Made by a program: the position numbers and the translations under genes | The notes under the pieces: model-generated | Seen by the model: the letters and a program-made list of their open reading frames with translations, nothing else | Database searches by the model: none | What the model was told of the DNA's origin: nothing | Assembly: GCA_964436315.1 (NCBI GenBank) | Contig: CAYTCZ010000112.1 | Coordinates: 1-13,168 of the forward strand | Direction of reading: 5' to 3' | DNA length: 13,168 nucleotides | Source of the DNA: CAYTCZ01 sp964436315 | GTDB lineage: Bacteria; Actinomycetota; Thermoleophilia; Gaiellales; Gaiellaceae | In this document: positions 1 through 5,996 of the stretch, piece by piece | Layout of the letters: every line of letters starts with the position of its first letter | Position numbering within the stretch: the first letter of the stretch is position 1

Positions 1-46
1 GGAGTCCGTCGATGACGATCGAGTCGTGGTGCAGTGAGTCGCTCAC
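1..46 (-). CDS. Start of a possible M19-type (membrane) dipeptidase, cut by the window edge
   Basis: Reading the minus strand from a GTG at 46-44 gives VSDSLHHDSIVIDGL before the window ends. The pattern of a short polar lead-in, a His, then an IVIDGL strand resembles the beginning of renal/membrane dipeptidases (peptidase family M19), where this strand leads into the first metal-binding segment. Only 15 residues are visible, so the family call is an inference. The GTG lies 9 bases after the TAG of the upstream cyclodeaminase gene on the same strand, which suggests one operon. No Shine-Dalgarno is visible before the GTG. It could instead be another amidohydrolase-like protein. Confidence 0.35.
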   Translation of the reverse strand, partial: MSDSLHHDSIVIDGL

Positions 47-55
47 GGAGGGAAC

Positions 56-1069
56 CTAGGTGGAGATCATCTTCTTTTCGATCCCAACCCCGGCTTCGAG
101 CGCTCGCTCGTATTCGAGTGGAAGCGTCGCCGAGTCTTGCAACGCGATTCCTGTTGAGTCGAACACTGTGATCTGATCAGGCGTTTGACGTCCCTCGAGG
201 GAGCCAGCGACCAGTTCGCCGAACTCGCCGGCGATACGGCTCTCGTCGAGGATGCCCGCTCGCAATGGGACGTTGATCTCGCCGTCATCTCGGCACTGCT
301 CCGTGTCGTCCACGAAGATTCGGGCACGATTGAGGATCGCCGGATCGAGCTCCTGTGAGCCGGCGAGCCCACCGCCGATGCATGAGAAGTGGGTTCCGGG
401 CGATACCCAGCCGTCCTCCACGAGGAACCGCTGTGCCGGAGTAACTGTGACGACGACGTCCGCGTCGCGGATCGCTTGCTCGACGCTTTCGGCGGGTTGA
501 ATCTCGAATGAGTCATAGAGCGGTTGCTGCTCGGTGAGGAAGTCATCCATCGTGTCGTTCGATCGAGTCCACACGCGAACCTGCTCCCACGGGAAAACCT
601 CGTTGCAACACATGAGCGCTCCGCGCGCGGAATCACCCGCTCCGATGAGCGCCAGAACTCGAGAATCTTGACGTGCGAGCCACTTCGCCGCAACGGCAGC
701 GGATGCGCCGGTCCGCATGTTCGTGTGGTGGGAGCCGTCACAGATCATCAGAGGAAAGCCGGTCTCCGGATGCGTGTACACGAGAATCGAGAAGACCGTC
801 GGGAGGTCGAACTTGTCGCGGTTATCGAATCGGATCGAAACCCATTTGCAAGCGGCGGACTCCGGTTCCTCGATGTACGAAGGCATGATCTCCCACTCGC
901 CCGGATACTGGTCGAGAACGATGTGACCCTTCGGTTCCATATAGACCCGCCCGAGGCCCTTCATGCGAAAGGCTTGCTCGACGCAGTCGTTGTACTCGGC
1001 CGGAGCGACGAGCCCGATCATCTCGGTACGACTCAGAATCAACGATTTGCGGTTGCGCCAGCTCTCCAT
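56..1069 (-). CDS. Ornithine cyclodeaminase / mu-crystallin family protein
   Basis: The 337-aa product has the usual length of the family. These enzymes are cytosolic and NAD(P)-dependent; they deaminate ornithine to proline, oxidise alanine, or reduce cyclic imines and imino acids. Visible landmarks are Lys75 in CKWVSI (substrate-carboxylate/catalytic Lys region), NMRTGASAAVAAKWLA at 117-132, the Rossmann nucleotide loop LIGAGDSARGAL at 141-152, SQELDP near 238-243 and FDSTGIALQDSA at 303-314, whose Asp matches the catalytic Asp of ornithine cyclodeaminase. The signature loop usually reading GADxPGK is here GLAGSQ, so ornithine need not be the substrate. The ATG at 1069 is preceded by a strong ribosome site, GGAGGTG, at 1080-1074. 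The gene is transcribed away from the 1218-1979 gene and is probably followed by a dipeptidase, which fits amino-acid catabolism. The family is certain, the substrate unknown. Confidence 0.93.
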   Translation of the reverse strand: MESWRNRKSLILSRTEMIGLVAPAEYNDCVEQAFRMKGLGRVYMEPKGHIVLDQYPGEWEIMPSYIEEPESAACKWVSIRFDNRDKFDLPTVFSILVYTHPETGFPLMICDGSHHTNMRTGASAAVAAKWLARQDSRVLALIGAGDSARGALMCCNEVFPWEQVRVWTRSNDTMDDFLTEQQPLYDSFEIQPAESVEQAIRDADVVVTVTPAQRFLVEDGWVSPGTHFSCIGGGLAGSQELDPAILNRARIFVDDTEQCRDDGEINVPLRAGILDESRIAGEFGELVAGSLEGRQTPDQITVFDSTGIALQDSATLPLEYERALEAGVGIEKKMIST

Positions 1070-1217
1070 CCCACACCTCCATTCGCGGCCTGCTCCAAGG
1101 CGGCAAGCCTACAACCGGCGAGCGCCTCCGCTATCAGTGGATCGCTCGGCGACGTTTGCGTCTAGCCAAGCTCGGAGTCCCGATGCGTCCCAGGTGAGCG
1201 GGGCTATCATCCAGTTC

Positions 1218-1979
1218 GTGAGCGAGGCTCTGGCCGATGCCTATGCGCGCGTGAGGCGCAAGGCAGCGACACTGGCTGCTGAGCCCGGCGACCTGGTGCG
1301 GCGAGCCGTGCAGCTGAACTCCATCTACGCCGACTCGCGGGGGAATCACGCGTTTCCGCAGATCGCCCTTCATGCAGCGGTCTGGGCGCACCGCTTCTTC
1401 GGCGCCACCGGCCCGATCGCTAGGGCCATTTCGTACCGGTACTCTCGTGACCCAGCCGAGCTGGAGCGCAGGAACGCGATGATTCAACGCTTCTCGGATG
1501 GGTTCGCAGATGCGAATCGGACCGCCTTCATCGACACGTACACCGACTACTACTTCACCAAGGATTACGGCGACTCGCCCGGCGCTGCTGAATTCGTAGC
1601 CCCCCGGTTGCTCGAATGCCTGAATCGGGTCCATCACGCTGTGCGCTTTGGTCGCCCGGTCAATGTCGAGGACAAGTATGCGATCTTCATCGCGTCGCTC
1701 GAGTGGGAACAGGAAGTCACGGTTGAGCCGCGTGTAAAGGAAGAAGTCGGAAAGCTCGATTGCCCGATTGTCACCGGCCATATCTTGAAGCCGTTCGTTA
1801 GATTCGCGTACTTCCCGCACTGGTATTACCTGTATTTCAAGAACTTCTCCGCCACCGAGGAGCGAATCGAGAAAGGGATCGAGAGCTACCGGCTTGCCAC
1901 GAGCGCAGGTTGGCCCGCTGTAGTGGACACGATGCGGAACTACGACGTCCTACCCGAAGGCCTCTCCTTCAGTGCCTGA
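1218..1979 (+). CDS. Unrecognised soluble helical protein
   Basis: I do not recognise the family. From GTG 1218 the product is 253 aa, rich in Arg, aromatic residues and predicted helix, with no signal peptide or membrane segment. Notable stretches are LNSIYADSRGNHAFPQIALH near residues 34-53, DTYTDYYFTKDYGDSPGAAE near 112-131, and an aromatic patch RFAYFPHWYYLYFKNF near 195-210. The His, Asp and Tyr in the first two could form a binding site, but that is speculative. The frame stays open to an ATG at 963, but that extension is antisense to the cyclodeaminase start and is basic and low-complexity. GTG 1194 is an alternative start; neither GTG has a clear ribosome site. The gene is divergent from the cyclodeaminase across about 150 bases and convergent with the next gene, 53 bases away. 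Confidence 0.75.
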   Translation: MSEALADAYARVRRKAATLAAEPGDLVRRAVQLNSIYADSRGNHAFPQIALHAAVWAHRFFGATGPIARAISYRYSRDPAELERRNAMIQRFSDGFADANRTAFIDTYTDYYFTKDYGDSPGAAEFVAPRLLECLNRVHHAVRFGRPVNVEDKYAIFIASLEWEQEVTVEPRVKEEVGKLDCPIVTGHILKPFVRFAYFPHWYYLYFKNFSATEERIEKGIESYRLATSAGWPAVVDTMRNYDVLPEGLSFSA

Positions 1980-2032
1980 CGGCTAGCCAGAAACCGACAC
2001 CTTTCGCTTTGCACCGCGACGGCCCTGGAGTT

Positions 2033-2695
2033 CTAGGTGCTCCCTGCTGTTAGCACGAATATAAGTCCGGCGCAAAGCAGGATCGAGATGCCACCGGCTG
2101 CTAGCTGAGGCCGATGGCTCACGATCAGGGCGGGAGCGCGATTCTCGAATGATGGGATTCCAGTCAGACCTGCCACTACGAAGAGCAAGAGAGCGATGAG
2201 TACTGCCGCGGCGACCGTGAGCAGTCCGAGGTTTTCCTCTACTTGTGGCGACGTGTTGGCCGGCCTGGCGCCCGCGGTGCCGTCGGCGGTGATCACCGCA
2301 GCTCCGACCGTCAGATCGCGAGCGTGGATGAGGGGCCCCGACCTGTCGGCTTCGTACAGCGTCGTGTGTATCGGAAGATTGAATGCCGTCCAGTCAGGCG
2401 ATTGGCGTACGGGCGCGCGTGCCTCGATCGCTCTCCCCTCGAGAAGCGCTGCGGCCTGTGCGTGTGCGTTTGCCCAGATCTCGTAGTCGGCCCCTCGCGC
2501 GCGGAGCCAGCGAGCGAGCCGGTCGTCCGTGGTGAAGGCCTGCCCGCCCCACGGAACGAGCCCGGCCCTGTCATCCGAACTGCCAGGAGCGACTTCGGCG
2601 GGTGCAATCGACGGGAGAGCGACGAGGAGCGCGAGTGTGATAAACGCGGCATAGAAAGATCTCCGAGACCCAACATTCCGCAACAACCAACCCAT
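2033..2695 (-). CDS. Exported/membrane protein of unknown function, three hydrophobic segments
   Basis: The 220-aa product has a basic N-terminus (RNVGSRRS) followed by a hydrophobic segment at about 14-30 ending in APA, which looks like a signal peptide or signal anchor with possible cleavage after residue 33. A polar domain follows at about 35-150, with WGGQAF at 49-54 and a central YEIWANAHAQAAALLEGRA at 71-89. Two further hydrophobic helices lie at about 156-179 and 199-217, joined by a short loop. The likely topology is a roughly 120-residue domain outside the membrane with a C-terminal helical hairpin. I do not recognise the family. No Shine-Dalgarno is seen before ATG 2695. It is convergent with the 1218-1979 gene. 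Confidence 0.75.
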   Translation of the reverse strand: MGWLLRNVGSRRSFYAAFITLALLVALPSIAPAEVAPGSSDDRAGLVPWGGQAFTTDDRLARWLRARGADYEIWANAHAQAAALLEGRAIEARAPVRQSPDWTAFNLPIHTTLYEADRSGPLIHARDLTVGAAVITADGTAGARPANTSPQVEENLGLLTVAAAVLIALLLFVVAGLTGIPSFENRAPALIVSHRPQLAAGGISILLCAGLIFVLTAGST

Positions 2696-2699
2696 CGTT

Positions 2700-2762
2700 C
2701 AGATCGAAATACAGCAACAGCGCCCGTGCGACTTTCTTTCGGCTAGGCGCGGCTTCGATCTG
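2700..2762. repeat. 9-bp inverted repeat upstream of the membrane-protein gene
   Basis: CAGATCGAA at 2700-2708 is matched exactly in reverse complement by TTCGATCTG at 2754-2762, with 45 bases between. The left arm ends only a few bases from the ATG of the minus-strand membrane protein. It could be a pair of regulator half-sites, but arms this short can arise by chance. Confidence 0.3.
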
Positions 2763-2824
2763 GTGAGACCGTCGCCGCCAATTCTGGGTGGGCACCGCGC
2801 CGATTGCCCCTCAGCAATTCAAAC

Positions 2825-3143
2825 TCAGCGGGCGGAGTACCCCACGAAGTAGTTCACGCCCGCTTTGCGGCCACTCGTGATCACCAGCAACACGTTCTTC
2901 CGCTCGCGGGCGTTGCGCAGGCGCAGACCGAAATACGTGACCCGCCCTTTTGCCCGCTTCGTCGACGCCGCGAGACGACCGTTCCGGCCGCCGATGACGA
3001 TCTTGACGTCGGGCCTGGGGCCACCACCGGTCCGGACGAAGAACTCGAGCAGAGATCCATGGCGTATCGAGCCACACGCTCATGTAGGCGTGGGACACGG
3101 CGTCGATAATCTCGGGGAAGACCTCCTGCTCGATCGCCATTGC
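2825..3143 (-). pseudogene. C-terminal part of an unrecognised gene, broken by one frameshift and the assembly gap
   Basis: From the gap edge the minus strand reads in one frame AMAIEQEVFPEIIDAVSHAY and on to MSVWLDT; from about 3058 the coherent reading moves to another frame, LLEFFVRTGGGPRPDVKIVI onward, ending FVGYSAR at the TGA 2827-2825. Both parts have G/C-rich third codon positions, unlike the other frames. Removing one base within 3059-3062 joins them as WLDTPGSLLEFFVR, so there is one extra base, either a sequencing error near the contig end or a real mutation. The last 40 residues look like alternating beta strands (VTYFGLRLRNARERKNVLLV), as in C-terminal beta-sandwich domains of secreted proteins; this is only an impression. 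The 5' part lies in the gap. About 105 residues are visible and the family is not recognised. Confidence 0.5.
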
Positions 3144-3243
3144 NNNNNNNNNNNNNNNNNNNNNNNNNNNNNNNNNNNNNNNNNNNNNNNNNNNNNNNNN
3201 NNNNNNNNNNNNNNNNNNNNNNNNNNNNNNNNNNNNNNNNNNN
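3144..3243. other. Assembly gap, 100 N
   Basis: This run of exactly 100 N joins two contigs whose edges share no visible overlap. The real distance is unknown. It hides the 5' part of the minus-strand frameshifted gene and possibly the promoter of the radical SAM operon. Confidence 0.97.
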
Positions 3244-3256
3244 CAGCGGCGGCAGG

Positions 3257-3295
3257 CTGGCAACGGAGGCCGGCTCCGCCGGCCGGGAGCGCCAG
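3257..3295 (+). promoter_or_regulatory. Two-tier GC-rich stem-loop in the leader of the radical SAM operon
   Basis: An inner perfect hairpin GGCCGG-CTCCG-CCGGCC (3268-3284) sits inside an outer stem CTGGC (3257-3261) / GCCAG (3291-3295). A second small hairpin CCGCG-AGC-CGCGG follows at 3351-3363, ten bases before the ribosome site. No U-run follows, so an intrinsic terminator is unlikely. It could be a structured 5' leader of the operon or the remains of a feature lost in the gap. Confidence 0.35.
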
Positions 3296-3336
3296 GCCGT
3301 CCAGAGGCTCGAGAGAACCGACCGGGCTCGCGTTGC

Positions 3337-3348
3337 ATCTGATCAGAT
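3337..3348. promoter_or_regulatory. Perfect 12-bp palindrome, possible operator
   Basis: ATCTGATCAGAT is its own reverse complement and lies 35 bases before the ATG of the radical SAM gene, a usual place for a dimeric repressor site. About three perfect 12-bp palindromes are expected by chance in a window this size, so the evidence is positional only. Confidence 0.25.
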
Positions 3349-3383
3349 AGCCGCGAGCCGCGGGAACAGAGCAAAGGAGACCA

Positions 3384-4940
3384 ATGGCGGTTCAGGAGCC
3401 GATACGCACCAAGGTCGACCGAGACGAAATCTTTCTCGAGTACACGAAGTCGATCTGTCCCGTCTGTAAGGAAGTCATCGATGCCGAGATCAACATCAGG
3501 GACAACAAGGTCGTCATGCGCAAGCGCTGCATCGAGCACGGACAGTTTGAGGCGCTCGTGTATTCCGATGCCGAGCTGTACATGTCCCAGCTTCGCTTCA
3601 ACAAGCCGGGGACAATTCCGCTCGAGTTTCAGACCGAGGTTCGTGATGGCTGTCCACTCGACTGCGGCATGTGTCCCGACCACAAGCAGCACGCCTGCCT
3701 TGGGATCATCGAGGTCAACACCGGCTGCAATCTGGACTGCCCGATCTGTTTTGCCGACTCAGGGCACCAGCCGGACGGCTATTCACTGACCCATGGTCAG
3801 GTCTCCACGATGCTCGACACCTTCGTTCGTGCCGAGGGCACGCCGGAGGTTGTGATGCTCTCCGGCGGGGAACCGACGATCCATCCGGCGATCCTCGACT
3901 TCATCGAGATGGCCTACGAACGTGGAATCGAGCACGTCTTCCTCAACACCAACGGGATCCGGCTCGCCCGCGACGAGAGATTCGTCTCAGACCTGGGGGC
4001 GCTCAAACCCCACATCTATCTCCAGTTCGACGGCTTCGAAGTCGGAACGCACATGGCAATCAGAGGGAAGGACCTCCGCGCCGACAAGGAACGCGCGCTC
4101 GAGGCGTGCGCAGAGTCCGGGCTGAACATAACGCTCGTCGCTGCGATCGAGAAGGGGGTCAACGAGCATGAGGTGGGCGAGATCGTTCGTTACGGGGTGA
4201 AGCATCCCGCCGTCATGAGCGTCGCGTTTCAGCCAGTGACCCACTCGGGCCGCCACATCGTCTTCGATCCGCTCGAGCGCCTGACCAACGCTGACGTGAT
4301 GCAGCTCATGGTCGAACAGCTCCCCGACTGGTTCCAGCTGTCTGACTTCGTGCCGGTGCCGTGCTGCTATCCGACCTGCCGGACGATGAGTTACGCGCTC
4401 GTCGATGGGGAGGAGCTCATTCCCCTCCCGCAGTTCGTCGAGTTCGAGGACTACCTCGACTACATCTCGAACCGTCTGATGCCCGACCTGACCCTTCGCG
4501 ACGTCCTCGAAAAGATGTTCTCGGCGTCGGCAGCACCCGGCGTCGAGAACCTCCTCTTTGCCTGCGAGAGCTGCGGCATCGACATGGGTGCGATCGGAGC
4601 CGGGTTTGAGGATCCGTTCAGCCAGCGATTCGTTTTCGCGATCATCATTCAGGACTTCCAAGACCCGTACACGCTCAACGTACGGCAGCTGATGAAGTGC
4701 TGTGTCTCCGAGCTCACACCGGATGGGCGCATGATTCCGTTCTGTGCCTACAACTCGGTCGGCTACCGCGAGGAGGTGAGGGCGGCGCTCTCCGGGACAC
4801 CCGTCGCACCCGTCGTGCCGAACTCGAAGCAGCTGCTTCCGTTGCTCGAACCCACGCCCCATGGATCGCGCACGGTCCTCGGAGGAAGCACGAACGGCGG
4901 ACGGAACCAGACGAATGTCGGAAGGAGGCTCGGGCAATGA
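3384..4940 (+). CDS. Cysteine-rich radical SAM enzyme of the Tes / MJ0619 type
   Basis: The 518-aa product carries the radical SAM cluster motif CNLDCPIC at 115-122 (CxxxCxxC) and the SAM-binding SGGEPTIHP at 160-168. Before these come a rubredoxin- or zinc-ribbon-like site (C25, C28, C49, H52) and a cysteine group C90, C94, C97, C105 in DGCPLDCGMCPDHKQHAC. More cysteines follow: C327/C328/C332, C394/C397, C439/C440 and C454. This layout and the stretch HVFLNTNGIRLARDERFV (184-201) match my memory of the archaeal MJ0619 family, described as tetraether lipid synthase (joining lipid chain ends) and earlier as a pterin methylase. Bacterial homologues exist, with proposed roles in membrane-spanning lipids; the substrate here is inferred. 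The start has a strong ribosome site AAAGGAGA at 3373-3380. The stop overlaps the next ATG (ATGA), so translation is coupled to the methyltransferase. The last 40 residues are low-complexity. Confidence 0.88.
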   Translation: MAVQEPIRTKVDRDEIFLEYTKSICPVCKEVIDAEINIRDNKVVMRKRCIEHGQFEALVYSDAELYMSQLRFNKPGTIPLEFQTEVRDGCPLDCGMCPDHKQHACLGIIEVNTGCNLDCPICFADSGHQPDGYSLTHGQVSTMLDTFVRAEGTPEVVMLSGGEPTIHPAILDFIEMAYERGIEHVFLNTNGIRLARDERFVSDLGALKPHIYLQFDGFEVGTHMAIRGKDLRADKERALEACAESGLNITLVAAIEKGVNEHEVGEIVRYGVKHPAVMSVAFQPVTHSGRHIVFDPLERLTNADVMQLMVEQLPDWFQLSDFVPVPCCYPTCRTMSYALVDGEELIPLPQFVEFEDYLDYISNRLMPDLTLRDVLEKMFSASAAPGVENLLFACESCGIDMGAIGAGFEDPFSQRFVFAIIIQDFQDPYTLNVRQLMKCCVSELTPDGRMIPFCAYNSVGYREEVRAALSGTPVAPVVPNSKQLLPLLEPTPHGSRTVLGGSTNGGRNQTNVGRRLGQ

Positions 4941-5883
4941 CCATGACGCAGGACGAGCTCAAGGCCTGTTGCGCCGATCTCTACTCGAGCCTCGCCGTGC
5001 GCTGGCTCCTGGGCGACAGCTATCACCCGGGCGGTCTGACCCTCACGCAAGAGCTCGTCGAGAAGCTCGGGGTTGGACCCGGTAAGACAGTCGTCGACGT
5101 CGCGAGCGGCCCAGGGTCGAGCGCGATTCTCGCCGCTCGCGAGGCCGGCTGTGACGTTGTCGGAGTCGATCTCTCGAAGCAGAACGTCGCCGCCGCCACC
5201 CAAGCGGCGGAGGTGGCCGGTCTGAACGGTCGAGTCCGCTTCGTCGACGGAGACGCCGAAGCCTTGCCGCTCCCGGATGCGAGCGCCGACGGCGTCCTCT
5301 GCGAGTGCTCACTCTGCACGTTCCCCAACAAGCGAGCGGCGGTCGACGAGGTCGCCCGCGTGCTCCGACCCGGGGCCTCACTCGCGCTCTCCGATGTGGT
5401 CGCGGAGCCCGACCGGCTTCCCGAGGAGCTCAAGACGGTGCAGGCCTGGGTCGCCTGCGTAGCCGACGCCCGGCCTCAGCAGGAGATCACGACGCTTCTC
5501 GACGAGGCCGGCCTTGACGTCGTTCAGTCGGACCGTCACGACGAGGAGCTCGACGAGATGATCGAGGAGGTCAAGCTTCGGCTTCGGGTCGCGACAGCGC
5601 TCGGAACGATGTTGCCGGACGAGCTTCGCGGNNNNNNNNNNNNNNNNNNNNNNNNNNNNNNNNNNNNNNNNNNNNNNNNNNNNNNNNNNNNNNNNNNNNN
5701 NNNNNNNNNNNNNNNNNNNNNNNNNNNNNNNTTCGGCTTCGGGTCGCGACAGCGCTCGGAACGATGTTGCCGGACGAGCTTCGCGGGGCTGCCGAGATGG
5801 CTGTCGAGCTCTCGGACACAGCGCGGGCAGCCGTGGCCGACAGTTCTCTGGGCTACGCATCCTGGATTGCGGTGCGTCGCTGA
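4937..5883 (+). CDS. Class I SAM methyltransferase, ArsM-like with paired cysteines (interrupted by an artefactual gap)
   Basis: A Rossmann-fold methyltransferase: motif I VVDVASGPGSSA at 52-63, the acidic SAM-ribose site VVGVDLS at 74-80, and VRFVDGDAEALPLPD at 100-114. Features shared with arsenite-methyltransferase-like proteins are CC at 11-12, LLGDSYHPGGL at 24-34, CECSLCTFP at 122-130 and C174 in WVACVADA. The cysteines could bind arsenic(III) or another soft metal, but arsenic as substrate is an inference. The ATG at 4937 overlaps the radical SAM stop and follows AAGGAGG at 4922-4928. The reading frame breaks at the 100-N gap, but the 55 bases before and after the gap are identical; removing one copy and the Ns (155 bases) gives an intact 263-aa protein ending GYASWIAVRR at the TGA 5881-5883. 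A strong terminator follows. Its pairing with a radical SAM enzyme suggests a shared modification pathway. Confidence 0.88.
5577..5786. repeat. 55-bp identical contig ends around the N gap (assembly artefact)
   Basis: Bases 5577-5631 and 5732-5786 are identical over 55 positions and flank exactly 100 N. The overlap length equals a common de Bruijn k-mer size (55), as expected when two neighbouring contigs share one node sequence. Collapsing the copies restores the methyltransferase frame, so this is not a biological repeat and no sequence is missing here. Confidence 0.93.
5632..5731. other. Assembly gap, 100 N, true size negative
   Basis: The flanks overlap by 55 bases, so the contigs abut and the Ns stand for nothing. 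Annotation pipelines will wrongly split or truncate the methyltransferase here. Confidence 0.93.
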
Positions 5884-5954
5884 TGCTCAATCGATCGATG
5901 GATCGAGCATTCTCTTGACGAGGCCGCTCCACGCGCTTGCGGGACCCTCTCTTT

Positions 5955-5996
5955 AGCAGGAGCGGCTCTGCGAGCCGCTCCTGCTAGGACGTTTTT
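5955..5996 (+). terminator. Strong intrinsic terminator of the radical SAM/methyltransferase operon
   Basis: A perfect 14-bp stem AGCAGGAGCGGCTC (5955-5968) / GAGCCGCTCCTGCT (5972-5985) with loop TGC is followed by TTTTT at 5992-5996. It sits 71 bases after the methyltransferase stop. Its right arm overlaps the TAG (5986-5984) of the convergent oxidoreductase. On the minus strand no U-run follows the stem, so it works mainly for the plus strand. Confidence 0.85.

Noticed and set aside
963..1217. N-terminal extension of the 1218-1979 gene from an ATG at 963
   Set aside because: It overlaps the start and ribosome site of the divergent cyclodeaminase gene, has a basic low-complexity composition and no ribosome site of its own.
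4697..4936. Upstream extension of the methyltransferase frame
   Set aside because: It lies in another frame inside the radical SAM gene; the ATG at 4937 has an AAGGAGG site and the ATGA overlap.
5577..5786. 55-bp direct repeat as a biological repeat or mobile-element target duplication
   Set aside because: It flanks a 100-N scaffold gap exactly, and collapsing it restores the gene, so it is a contig overlap.
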